Source: Tritrichomonas foetus
Taxonomy: Eukaryota; Parabasalia; Tritrichomonadida; Tritrichomonadidae
Length of the DNA: 64,000 nucleotides
Direction of reading: 5' to 3'
Assembly: GCA_001839685.1 (NCBI GenBank)
Contig: MLAK01000827.1
Location: forward strand, 76,585-140,584
The notes beneath the pieces were generated by a model, which saw nothing but the letters and a program-made list of their open reading frames with translations, ran no database searches and had not been told where the DNA came from. Each line of letters opens with the position of its first letter. Positions within the stretch are counted from its first letter, which is position 1. The position numbers were made by a program, and so were the translations under genes. Positions 1 to 9,358 of the stretch are shown one piece after another.

Positions 1-1095
1 TTTTTTTTTTTTAATTCTTTTTGCTTTTTCTATTGTATATTTCTTGCAAATTTTAATTTAACTAACTAAAGCACATGATGAAGAACAATATATATATTTT
101 TGAAAAAAAGAGACTTTTTTGAAATGGAATCTTATTTCAAAAATAGGTCTGACGATTTCCTTTAAAATTTGTTATTTTTATTTTTACTATGAATCCAATA
201 TGATATCAACTTTTGAAAAAAATTGTAGGAACAGTTTTAGAGATCAAATTGTATCTGCATACTTTTTGAATAAATGTTCATTCCGATGTTCAATTCATCA
301 ACTTCATGGTCATATCTTCCTTTTTCATCTTTACAAACAATTTGACAGAACAATTTCGAAAATGAGATGAGTTAGGTTAAGCTTTGTGTTTGCTTCAAAA
401 GATTTTATAAGGCTGTTTGTTTAATTACTTTGCAATACTTTTGCTTTGCAATACATTTATTTTCAAAATTTGCATCTTTTTTATTTTGACCTTTAGGTCA
501 ATCTAAAAAGGGACCCTAATATTTTACATCATTCAAATGCTCAGAATATGAACAAACTTTTTGATCCCGAGGTCATCCATTGAAGAATGATTCTTCACAT
601 CACTTCACCGGAGTTTATCCTTAACAAAAACAAATAAAGATATGATATGATAGAAGGTTGACAACGATTATTATCATTTTAAAAAGTTTGAGTGACACAA
701 AGGAAACTTTCAAAAAGCACTCATCTGAAATCGTCTAAAACAATTTGAGTTGAAAAAGTTCCGATGTCAATGTTAACGCAATTTTCATCAACTCCTTGAC
801 ATAAGAAAAGTTAATTGACCAATTAAAAAGTCAATATCACATAATTCACGTTTTAATTTCATCTGATCATGTGATTTCTATATAAACCACTTATCTATGT
901 TCAAGAAGAGAGGAGATTCCCACTAGAGTAGTCTTTGAGAGTGATTTCTCTATATCTAGAGAAAAGTAATAAAATTGCCCTTATTTTTAACGGTCACCAA
1001 AGTCCGTTTCACAAATACAGAATTGTTCACAAAAAGTTTCTAAAGACTTCGCAAAAAAAAGTGGATTGAGGGCAACGATTTTAATTTTGTTAAAA
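1..1095. other. Gene-free stretch upstream of the first gene
   Basis: No convincing coding frame is visible; an 83-codon frame at 119-370 has random-looking composition. The window begins with a T run. A TAACGGT motif lies at 988-994, about 100 bases before the next start codon. Confidence 0.6.
988..994 (+). promoter_or_regulatory. Myb-type TAACGGT motif
   Basis: TAACGGT matches the general Myb core (YAACKG). It lies about 100 bases upstream of the start at 1096. Related AAACGGT motifs occur upstream of three other genes in the window. Function is inferred. Confidence 0.25.
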
Positions 1096-1659
1096 ATGTC
1101 AGAGTCTGATTCATATTCATCTGCTAGTTCCGATAGCAGCGACTCAGAATCACACGGTGAAAGTCAAAAACAGACAAGATCGAAAAAATCCACGCCAAAA
1201 TCATCAGCAAATACCACGCCAAGATCACCAAAGCCACAATCAAATAAAGGATCAAAACCTCCATCACCAAGATCTCCAAAGCCTTCAGGCAAATCATCAA
1301 ACAAAACAGCCAAGAACGCTGACGAGGCACAATTGAAATCCAAAGATTCAAGCCCCAAAATCCCAGAACAAACAAAACCGGAATCACCAAAGGCAAATGG
1401 CAAAAAATCAGGCCAAAAAGCAAAAGATGAAAACCCTCCATCAAATATTGAAAAACCAGAGAATGACTTTGTTTTAGATGAAAGGGACCAAGAGCCATTA
1501 AGTGGTGCCCAACTTTCTGATATTGAAATTAACGAAAAAAGTGTCATCGAAAGAAATGCTGATTACGAATCTGAAACAGCACAGAGACTGAGACAGGATG
1601 CTGCTCCAAAGCCAGTCGTTTGGCATGAAGAAAAGAAGAGTTGTTGTCTCTTAATTTGA
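1096..1659 (+). CDS. Ser/Pro/Lys-rich protein with C-terminal CAAX box
   Basis: The product is 187 residues, low-complexity and probably disordered. Residues 1-25 are Ser/Asp-rich (MSESDSYSSASS), followed by a basic region with repeated S-P-K/P and T-P motifs that resemble proline-directed phosphorylation sites, then an acidic C-terminal third. The last residues are KKSCCLLI. CLLI fits a CAAX prenylation box with an X residue favouring geranylgeranylation, and the extra Cys and upstream lysines would suit a membrane anchor. I start at the ATG at 1096, since the frame extends upstream only through a TTG. No family is recognised. Membrane attachment on the cytoplasmic face is inferred from the C terminus alone. 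Long open frames on the opposite strand are a by-product of its composition. Confidence 0.8.
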   Translation: MSESDSYSSASSDSSDSESHGESQKQTRSKKSTPKSSANTTPRSPKPQSNKGSKPPSPRSPKPSGKSSNKTAKNADEAQLKSKDSSPKIPEQTKPESPKANGKKSGQKAKDENPPSNIEKPENDFVLDERDQEPLSGAQLSDIEINEKSVIERNADYESETAQRLRQDAAPKPVVWHEEKKSCCLLI

Positions 1660-2760
1660 AGCAATTCCTCGTTGAAATAGTATTGTGGTAATAGTTTTGC
1701 ATATTTATTAAATTTTTAATATCTTTTTTGTTATTATTGTTATTGTTATTAGAGTGTGAAAATTTACCCATATTATGCGCATCAGACCCCTACAGTAAAA
1801 ACTTTTTTGGCAGGAAACTTTTTTTTGGCAGATGTCATATCTAATGCAAAGCAATGCTTCACAAAAAGAAAAAATGGCTGAAAATCAATATTTCTTCAAA
1901 GTTGGTTGATTTGATACGCAGAATGAATATGTAATGAAACACACGAAAGAAAAGAAATCATTTTCCTTTGAAGTTTTTCAAGATATCATGATTATTTCTA
2001 ATATCTGATATTCCATTAATTTCCATTTCTTTTCGAGGATCTTTCTTGGTGTTCTCAAATGATTTGGTGATAAACCATTCAAATAATTTTCTGATATACA
2101 TTGAAAAATAATAGTCTTTTCAAATGTTTCGCCGCATTATTGAAATATTGAATCAACATCTAAGAAAAAGTTATTTCTATCAATTTTATGAATTACATCT
2201 TGCCTAAGTGTTCGTTGTTGTATTAATGTTTTAATTGTATCAATCGACTTGTTGATCTCTCCAAACTCCCACTTATATCCTACAAATTTGATATATTCGT
2301 TGGCTGACATGTGAAATAAGTTTAAGTGAGTTAACCATAGAATCATTAACCATAAATGCCTTTAAATATATATATTCCCGATTTATTGAAAGGAGATTAA
2401 TAAACAAACTAAACATTAACGACTTCCAAAACTTTGCATTAAGACTGAAAGAATAAAGTATAAATTTTCTTACAGTTTCTTTTTCAGCCTCTGTAATGAC
2501 AAAGATTTTTATCTTAGAATGACAATAATTTAATGGATTTGAATAAAATTTCATCGAAAGAAAAGGAAATAATTCATCAAAATAAAGAAGAAAAATATCC
2601 GCAGATTATAATTATTTAGAATAGCATGGAATTAAATAATGAATTAAAAACATAGAGACATTTCATTTTTGGTTTCCTGAAAAAAATGAAAGTGAACATT
2701 TCACCAAAATGCACACAAAAAAAATTGACAAAATTGGACCAAAATAATATAAACAACAGT
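1660..2760. other. Intergenic region with a decayed reading frame
   Basis: Downstream of the CAAX protein and of the convergent kinase gene. It holds a broken minus-strand frame, listed separately, and otherwise AT-rich DNA, including a short TTATTG-type repeat near 1730-1750. Confidence 0.5.
1958..2620 (-). pseudogene. Decayed minus-strand gene of unknown family
   Basis: Three long open stretches follow each other in different frames on the minus strand: about 2610-2273, 2346-2137 and 2135-1958. Each reads like ordinary protein, with charged and aromatic residues (for example HMSANEYIKFVGYKWEFGEI and SFENTKKDPRKEMEING). They are separated by frame changes and stops rather than by anything resembling an intron. 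I read this as an old gene broken by indels. The family is not recognised. Chance open frames in AT-rich DNA are the alternative. Confidence 0.35.
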
Positions 2761-3819
2761 CTATGCAATCGAGCTTGAAAAGTTTTCAGAATAGACATTT
2801 GAAATGTTGTCAATTGATGGGTGATGCTTCAAAACCGATCTTGTAAAATTTGCTTTCATTCTTAAACTTCGAGGTAAAGATACATGAGTAGTTATTGCAT
2901 CTTTTTTCCTCAAAATTGGTATCTGTTTCACTTTCATTGGTGAATTGTGGAAAAAGTCAAAATTGTTGATTTCTTCCATTGTCGGTCTTTGGGCTGGGTC
3001 AACTGTTAACATTTTTGCTATTAAATTGCTAACATCAGGATCAACAGTTGGAGGGATTTCATATTTCCCTTCAATTATGCATTTTTTCATTAAATCAATA
3101 TTGTATAAGGGCCATGGCTCCCGCCCGGTCACCATTATGAAGAAAGTAACGCCGAGTGCCCAGACATCAGCTTTAAATGGATCATAGGGAAGTTGCTGAA
3201 TCATTTCTGGTGATCGATATATGAAAGATCCAGCATAAGAATTTATTCGCTCGTGAACGTCTGAATGTAAAGACAAACCAAAATCAGCAAGCAGCGGCCG
3301 GCCGAAATTGTCTATAAATACGTTTGCAGTTTTGATATCTAAATGGGCAATTTCTTTTTGATGCAAAAAAGTTAGAGCGCCTACAATTTGGATAATAAAT
3401 GGTCGAATAGATTCTTTGGGTATTCCTATATTTGGCTGAATTATATTTTTTAATGTTCCGTTTGGACAATATTGAAAAATCATCACCATTTTATTTTTGT
3501 ATCGAAAAGAACCATATACTTTTATAATATTTGAATGTGGAAGGCGAATTAATAGACTAATTTCAGTTTCGATTTTTTCGGAATGATTATCTCGAAAAGC
3601 AATCATTTTTGCTGCAAACTCGCGTTTATAGCCGTCATGATAGACTTTGAAAACGACACCAAAGCAGCCGCTTCCAATAACCTCTTCAAAGCGATATCCA
3701 TTGGATGAAAATGGAAGTGATGAAATGATTTGCATCATTTCTGGATCCTTTGTAATTGATTCTGATCGACATGCTGAGATTGGCGCTGATCCTTGAATTT
3801 TCTTGGTACCTCTTCGCAT
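2761..3819 (-). CDS. Serine/threonine protein kinase (non-RD)
   Basis: The 352-residue product has a complete protein kinase domain. Counting from the ATG at 3819, the glycine loop GSGCFG starts near residue 49, the ATP-binding Lys (FAAKMI) is near 71, the catalytic loop HLDIKTANV near 159, DFG near 179, SPE in place of APE near 203, and the helix F motif DVWALGV just after. HLD replaces the usual HRD, so it is a non-RD kinase, probably not needing activation-loop phosphorylation of the classic type. The overall look is CAMK/Nek-like. The N-terminal 45 residues are basic and the C-terminal tail is basic and Ser-rich. The upstream extension of the frame uses TTG and was not taken. TIR element copy A starts about 90 bases before the start codon. 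Confidence 0.92.
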   Translation of the reverse strand: MRRGTKKIQGSAPISACRSESITKDPEMMQIISSLPFSSNGYRFEEVIGSGCFGVVFKVYHDGYKREFAAKMIAFRDNHSEKIETEISLLIRLPHSNIIKVYGSFRYKNKMVMIFQYCPNGTLKNIIQPNIGIPKESIRPFIIQIVGALTFLHQKEIAHLDIKTANVFIDNFGRPLLADFGLSLHSDVHERINSYAGSFIYRSPEMIQQLPYDPFKADVWALGVTFFIMVTGREPWPLYNIDLMKKCIIEGKYEIPPTVDPDVSNLIAKMLTVDPAQRPTMEEINNFDFFHNSPMKVKQIPILRKKDAITTHVSLPRSLRMKANFTRSVLKHHPSIDNISNVYSENFSSSIA

Positions 3820-3901
3820 CTTATTTGTCAATTTGGATATCAAGAAATTCGATTCACTTTTTCATAGTTATCATATTTTGAATGAAATTAATTGAGAGAA
3901 T

Positions 3902-3909
3902 GTTAAATT
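3902..3909 (+). repeat. Target-site duplication, left side of TIR element copy A
   Basis: GTTAAATT directly flanks the element and recurs at 5006-5013. A 9-base reading (TGTTAAATT) is equally possible, because a T sits at the element end. Confidence 0.75.
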
Positions 3910-5005
3910 AGATGTATACAAACCAAATAGTCTTAACGTACGAAATCACTAAAATGATCCTTATCATCAGTATTACTTAATACCATCAGTCAAAAATCAA
4001 AACCCAAATAGCTAAAAGAATGACGAAAATTTCCCTTATCGCAAACTTCGCAAATGGCCGAATTCAAAAATATTTCGAAAATGATTCTGAAGAAGCTATT
4101 GTTTCAGTTTTCGGGTGAATAGCTTTCAGTCAATTGTTAAATCTATTTTTTATAGTTATGAGCCATATTTATTCATAGTTTTGAAATTTTGCAACAATTA
4201 AACCGAAAAAAGAGCGATTTTGGAGAAAGCCTAAAAAAAAATTGTGAGAAGCTTTTTTTCCAAGAATCACAAAGATTATAATACTGCTTCCCATAATTCT
4301 ATTTACACTTCTTCTATCGATTTTTAATTAAAAATCGCGAAAATTTTGATAGTTTTAACTCAGTGATGTTGAATTAATTCAATTTCCATTTGACAAATAT
4401 GAATGTATTGAAATCTTTTCTGTCATAAAATTTTAGTATATGAAGAAAATAGACTGGCAGTCCTCAACAGCACATTCTCAAGCAGGGATACAGATACAAC
4501 GATTGAAAGACCAAATCAAGAAAAATGGAATCCAATATGTTTTTTTCCATACTCGATGCCAAGTGAATTTTCTGATGACTCGCCATTTAGATGGCAAAAC
4601 ATTCGTAATCTTCTCATTGATGCCTAAATTTTTTTTATTTATATCAAAATTATTAATATTTTTTTTATACTTCATTTTTGTATTTTGGAAAACATTATAA
4701 TTTTCGATGGAGGGTCATATGATAATAAAAAGCACGATTTATGATAAGAAATAATCAAGATATTAATGCTATAAAATCACTTTTTATCTCAATAATTCTC
4801 AGAAATTTCTGTGGGGTTTATTTTTTTCTCACAATTTTTTTTTGGATTTGGTTTTCTCTGTATCTTGATTTTTAAATTATAATATTTATATATTATTAAT
4901 AGGATTACAATTAAATATTTTTTAGATGACGATAATATCAACAATTATTCATTTAGATCTCTCAATAGTCTTCTACATCTAGAGCTAGTTAGTTTGTATA
5001 CATCT
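3910..5005 (+). mobile_element. Non-autonomous TIR DNA element, copy A (1.1 kb)
   Basis: The sequence begins AGATGTATACAAAC and ends with its exact reverse complement, GTTTGTATACATCT, and is flanked by an 8-9 bp direct duplication. A second, nearly identical copy lies in opposite orientation at 62646-63742. An 8-9 bp duplication with short TIRs points to a Mutator-like (MULE) or hAT superfamily element; trichomonad genomes are known to carry MULEs. No transposase is present. Inside are a 32-codon frame at 4021-4119 starting MTKISLIANFANGR, a frame open from 4412 to 4627, and an overlapping 86-codon frame at 4440-4700. The element lies just upstream of the kinase gene. Confidence 0.85.
4412..4627 (+). 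other. Possible captured coding fragment inside TIR element copy A
   Basis: This frame is open from just after a TGA at 4409 to a TAA at 4625-4627, about 71 codons, and contains stretches such as WNPICFFPYSMPSEFSDD that look more protein-like than the overlapping ATG frame at 4440-4700, which ends in a Phe/Ile run. No start codon is visible. It may be the 3' end of a host or transposon gene carried by the element. The same frame is present in copy B (63024-63239) with at least one substitution. Confidence 0.3.
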
Positions 5006-5013
5006 GTTAAATT
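5006..5013 (+). repeat. Target-site duplication, right side of TIR element copy A
   Basis: GTTAAATT, identical to 3902-3909. Confidence 0.75.
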
Positions 5014-7036
5014 ATTAATTGCAAAATCTCTTTTCCATAGAATAAGTTCTCAAATTTATTATGAAATATGGAAGTGATATATTTCCCTCCAAAATTTAGA
5101 TGAGTGATGTTACTATTAAGATTGTCAGAACACTTTTTTGTTTCCAATTTTAAAGTTATTAAATCATTTGCATTCAATTTCTATACGATTTTGTTAATTT
5201 AGACAAAATCATATTGAGAATAATAATGAATCATTGAAATTCAAAATTTTGAAAAGGAATTAGGAATTTAACTGCGATCTGTAGATTTCTCTGATATGGG
5301 AAAAAACTCTGTATCATGAAATGTAGCAAATTTGAAGATTTGTCTTAAAAATTGAATAATTATAGAATTTTGTTCTTTGAAATGCCTTCTTTATGAATTC
5401 TGTACAACGTTCCTTCACAATTAATTTGAATGATAATTCTATAACCCAATCAGCGTTGTTTTCTCAATTTTTGTTACCAAATATTTTAATTAAACAATGA
5501 TGTTATCTCAGAATTATAAAGAATATTTGCAGGTTTGCTCAATGAGAACTTTTGAATGTGTAAAATAATTTTGAATAAAGTACTTTTTCCCTCAAAAGTG
5601 TTTTTCCCTTTTATCTTCGACACTGTAAATTATTTCGAGAAATTTTATGAAATAATCACAAATAAGATGACATTAAACAAAAAATATTCATGAGATAGTT
5701 CAGAATCAAGATAAAATCTAATAAACAGTCATTTAACAATTATGAAAACCCACTGCCTCATATTAGTATCATGAAATTGAATGTTATATATAGATTTATA
5801 CGGGGCTATGGAATAGCTCATATTTTATGGACTGAGATTATGTCAGATTCCATGAAATATATAATTTCTGTATTATCATTTAAATGATGAAATGAAATTG
5901 TAACAATGATATCACATCACCTACTTTCTAAGTCATTTTTCAAATGAATTTCGACTTTTCAGAATCTTCTCTCTTTGTGGTTGTTTCGTGATATTTCATA
6001 AGAGAAAGTTTTATGGGATATATGGAACTTTTTATTTTAAGTAACTCTCATTTTTCATAAAATTCATTATTTTTGTTTTCACCGATTTCAACCAGAGATA
6101 AATGCCTTAGATCAACAGTATTTTTCAACATAAACACACTTTAGCAAGAATTTCGAATTATTTTTGACTTTTGAGAGATAACACAACGTTTTTATGAGAA
6201 TATTAACAAATGTGACATAGAATACGACTCTCAAGCACTCTTGAAGCCAAAAATACATCACTAAAAACTCTTTTTTGTATGAATCTGTAAAAAATCACAA
6301 TTTGTTCATTAATTAGACTTCCTCAGTATTTTAGGAAGAAACCTTCTTCTTTTCCTTTAAAACAATGATCACCACAACTACACTTTTGACCACGACAGCT
6401 GCAATGACACCATCAATTAATGAGACGAATATTATGACATGTGCTTTAATCATTTTTAACATAATGAGGATAAATCGATTTCTGTTAATTCCTTTCTTTG
6501 GATTTTTATAACTGAATCCTAATAATTTACATGTAAAACTAAATCCGATTTATTGACGCATCATCCACAATGTCTGCAAGAAAAAGAGAAGTGTAGTGCG
6601 TTTTGCTTACTATTGTTACAGCCAATTTTCTTATTCGTGCCAAAATTTCTAAAGAAAATAACACTCTTACTTGAAGATCATCATGATTGGCATTAAAAAT
6701 GGAGATCAAAGTGAAAGATCAAAATGTTTTCCATTTGTATGCCTTGGTTTAATTTGGACAATGACAGCGTATCTTGTAATACTAAATTTGGTGTTTGAAA
6801 CGAAACGATTGATTTCTTTCTGTGGATAGAAAATGTTGATCTCATCTTACAACACATTCAAAAATGATATAGAAAAAGGTGTTCGTTGTGAAGTTAAGCA
6901 CAAACATGATAAATTGTTCATAAAATCAATTCATTATCAATTTAAACATAATCTCACACCAATATAGCATAAATGAAAAAGAAATAACAAAATGAAAAAT
7001 AAATTTTAATTATTCATAAACTAAATGTTCTTTACT
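5014..7036. other. 2 kb gene-free region with a surface-protein remnant
   Basis: No intact gene is visible. The only coding-like trace is the minus-strand transmembrane tail at 6331-6560, listed separately. Confidence 0.55.
6331..6560 (-). pseudogene. 3' remnant of a single-pass surface protein gene
   Basis: On the minus strand an open frame of about 73 codons without a good start ends in a hydrophobic, Val/Ile/Ala-rich helix (GVIAAVVVKSVVVVIIVLK) and a short basic tail (KEKKKVSS), then stop. That ending resembles the surface proteins at 23454-24767 and 30003-32084. The ectodomain upstream is not recognisable and has stops. I read it as the eroded end of a gene from the same broad class. It could be a chance hydrophobic frame. 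Confidence 0.35.
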
Positions 7037-8962
7037 TTATAAGTGGTAAAGGTAAACATGACCGTGTGAATCTGTTCCATCTTCACTCTTTACTTCAGCA
7101 CTGATGTAAACCTTCATTCCTGAAATTGGATCAGTTTGTTGGTTGATGCTATAGATGTTGTTTTCTGGAATTTCTCCGGCCTTTCCTTCGTGGTCATCAG
7201 ATGCAACAACGGCTTCGTTGAAGATTAATTTCACATTTCTGATCTTTAATGAAGATGGTCCTCCATTATGTACAAAAATGATTTCATATCTTCCTTTTTG
7301 GTTGATAGCTCCGGTGATTGGCCATTGAACGGTTGTCCATTGTTCTGGGATTTCATTCTTGAGCCATTCAGCGTTTGGATGGATAGCGAGAGGTGCTGCA
7401 TTGAATCCGATCTTTTGGAGACGTGGAATTTGGCATTCTGTAACAATCTTTACAAAACGATTCCAGTCCTTCTTGTCAAGTGGTAACCATCCGATTTCTG
7501 CTGTGGCGCAGCTTCTTGGGAATGTCTTGTATTGTAAGTCATCCATGCCCCAAACGTATTCAGCCCATTGGGAAGTTTGGACACCGAGAACGTGCTTTTG
7601 TGCTTCAGAGTCGAGTCCTTGACGTGGGTCATAGCCCCAAATTAATCTTGTTGTGCAGATGTAGTTGTTGTATTCATATGGGTCAAGGTCGGATGGGAAT
7701 TGCCAGCGGTCAAGATAGAGGCTTCCCCAATCAGCCATAACGACATCATGACCAGCTCTTGCTGCTTCTTGGCCAGCAGATGTTGAGCGCCATGACATGA
7801 CGATAGAACCTTCTGGAAGACCGCCTTCCATCATTTCATCCCAACCAATCAAGCGCTTTCCTTGTGACATGATCCACTTGGACATGTATTCGAGGAACCA
7901 TGTTTCTAATGAATTCCAGTCTGTTAAACCGAGCTCCTTCATTCTGGCTTGGCACTTTGGACAGTTCTGCCAGCGGCCCTTTGGACATTCATCACCACCA
8001 CAATGGATGTAAACGGTTTGGTCGAAGATATCGAAAACTTCGAGAAGGATGTCCTTCAAAAAGTCAAATGTGGCATCATTACCAGCGCAGAAAACATCGC
8101 CTGAAACACCCCAATAGCACCATGGCTCGAATGGACCGCCAGTGCAGGAATACTCTGGATAGGCGGCAAGACCGGCTAATGTGTGGCCTGGCATTTCGAT
8201 TTCGGCAACAATTTTAACGCTTCTCTTTTTAGCATATGCGACCAAATCACGCATCTCTTCCTGTGTGTAGTAGTATGGACCGTATTGAGTTCCGTCTAAA
8301 GTATCGCGATTCCATTTGACTGGTGATTGTTTACGAACTGAGCCGACTTCGATGAGTTTTGGATATTTCTTAATTTCTAAGCGCCAGCCTTGATCGTCGT
8401 TAAGGTGGAGGTGAAGGATGTTGAGCTTGTTCATAGCCATAGCATCAACGACACTTTTGAGGGATTCAACTGTATTGAAATGGCGGGATGTATCAACCAT
8501 GACACCACGCCATTGGAAACGTGGGTAATCATAGATTTCGACATTTTGGGCAATCCAACGAGTTAATTGAACAGAGTCAGAGAAGACAGCGATTGGTAAA
8601 AGTTGTAAGAGTGATTGATATCCATAAAAGTAACCATCTCTATCGTTAGCTGAAATAACAACTTTTTCTGAAGTAACAGAAAGCTTGTATGATTCGGCTT
8701 GGTCGAGTGAGATTTGTTTGAAGACAATTCCTGATGAAATTGCGGAAGTAACAAGTGGAAGTTCAAAGCCTGTGACTTTTCTTAAGAATTCGGCACAAAC
8801 TGTGGCGACGTCTTTCATTTCATCGGAGTTTGAATCGTACTGGATTTTATCGGTCGATTTGAGTTCCCAAACACCTTCATTGATTGTGATTTCAACTGGA
8901 TATGGAAGGATATTCACAAACTGCGGCTTTGATAAAGCAAGCGCAAAAAGTAAAGCAAACAT
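7037..8962 (-). CDS. Secreted beta-N-acetylhexosaminidase, GH20
   Basis: The 641-residue product hydrolyses terminal N-acetylhexosamine from glycans. A short hydrophobic N terminus (MFALLFALALS) is a signal peptide, placing it in the secretory path, lysosome or outside. Residues 17-135 form the non-catalytic GH20b domain. The catalytic barrel follows, with HLHLNDDQGWRLE at 184-196 and the diagnostic HCGGDECPKG at 320-329, where D324-E325 are the expected catalytic pair for substrate-assisted catalysis. After the barrel comes a C-terminal region of about 100 residues with beta-sandwich character that many GH20 enzymes lack. Codons are visibly richer in G/C than in neighbouring genes, as for a highly expressed gene or a transferred one. 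TCATT motifs lie just before the ATG. Such enzymes could trim host mucin or bacterial glycans; that role is inferred. Confidence 0.96.
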   Translation of the reverse strand: MFALLFALALSKPQFVNILPYPVEITINEGVWELKSTDKIQYDSNSDEMKDVATVCAEFLRKVTGFELPLVTSAISSGIVFKQISLDQAESYKLSVTSEKVVISANDRDGYFYGYQSLLQLLPIAVFSDSVQLTRWIAQNVEIYDYPRFQWRGVMVDTSRHFNTVESLKSVVDAMAMNKLNILHLHLNDDQGWRLEIKKYPKLIEVGSVRKQSPVKWNRDTLDGTQYGPYYYTQEEMRDLVAYAKKRSVKIVAEIEMPGHTLAGLAAYPEYSCTGGPFEPWCYWGVSGDVFCAGNDATFDFLKDILLEVFDIFDQTVYIHCGGDECPKGRWQNCPKCQARMKELGLTDWNSLETWFLEYMSKWIMSQGKRLIGWDEMMEGGLPEGSIVMSWRSTSAGQEAARAGHDVVMADWGSLYLDRWQFPSDLDPYEYNNYICTTRLIWGYDPRQGLDSEAQKHVLGVQTSQWAEYVWGMDDLQYKTFPRSCATAEIGWLPLDKKDWNRFVKIVTECQIPRLQKIGFNAAPLAIHPNAEWLKNEIPEQWTTVQWPITGAINQKGRYEIIFVHNGGPSSLKIRNVKLIFNEAVVASDDHEGKAGEIPENNIYSINQQTDPISGMKVYISAEVKSEDGTDSHGHVYLYHL

Positions 8963-9358
8963 TGAAAATGAATGAACTGATCAGTTAAGATTTCAATTCA
9001 AAATGTTTGAGGTGAATTTATTTCAGTTGATTTTCTGTTGAAATAATTCAACATTTTCAATAGACCATATAAATATTCGTATATTTTATTTGGATTTTCT
9101 GTGATTTTCGAGCTTTATTGGAAAGATATTGTTTTTCTTTCTTCTTTCAATGCCTCTCATTGAATTATGATCTTTTTAATCGAATTTTTTGAATAATAAA
9201 AAACAAAAAATATCTCATAAAATCGAGTTTTTCTAGATAAATCAACATTTACAAAAATCTATTAAACATCAAACTAATGAGTGTTGATGGTCACCTCACA
9301 TAAGGCTTATATACAAACAGAATAATCTCGCCTGCTGTTTATGTGAAATTCGCGATTT
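8963..9358. other. Intergenic, 5' region of the hexosaminidase gene
   Basis: AT-rich DNA between two minus-strand genes. TCATTCATTTTCA lies directly before the hexosaminidase ATG and contains TCAYW, the form of the trichomonad initiator. Nothing else is recognised. Confidence 0.5.

Noticed and set aside
119..370. 83-codon plus-strand frame near the window start
   Set aside because: Starts at a non-ATG codon, composition typical of random AT-rich DNA, no family resemblance.
1124..1547. Two long minus-strand frames opposite the CAAX protein
   Set aside because: Shadows created by the Ser/Pro/Lys-rich codon pattern of the plus-strand gene, which has the convincing start and C terminus.
4440..4700. 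86-codon ATG frame in TIR element copy A (also 62951-63211 in copy B)
   Set aside because: Conserved only because the whole element is conserved; its second half is Phe/Ile-rich noise and the neighbouring frame looks more coding-like.
7268..8217. Several frames antisense to the hexosaminidase gene
   Set aside because: Antisense shadows of a gene with clear catalytic motifs.
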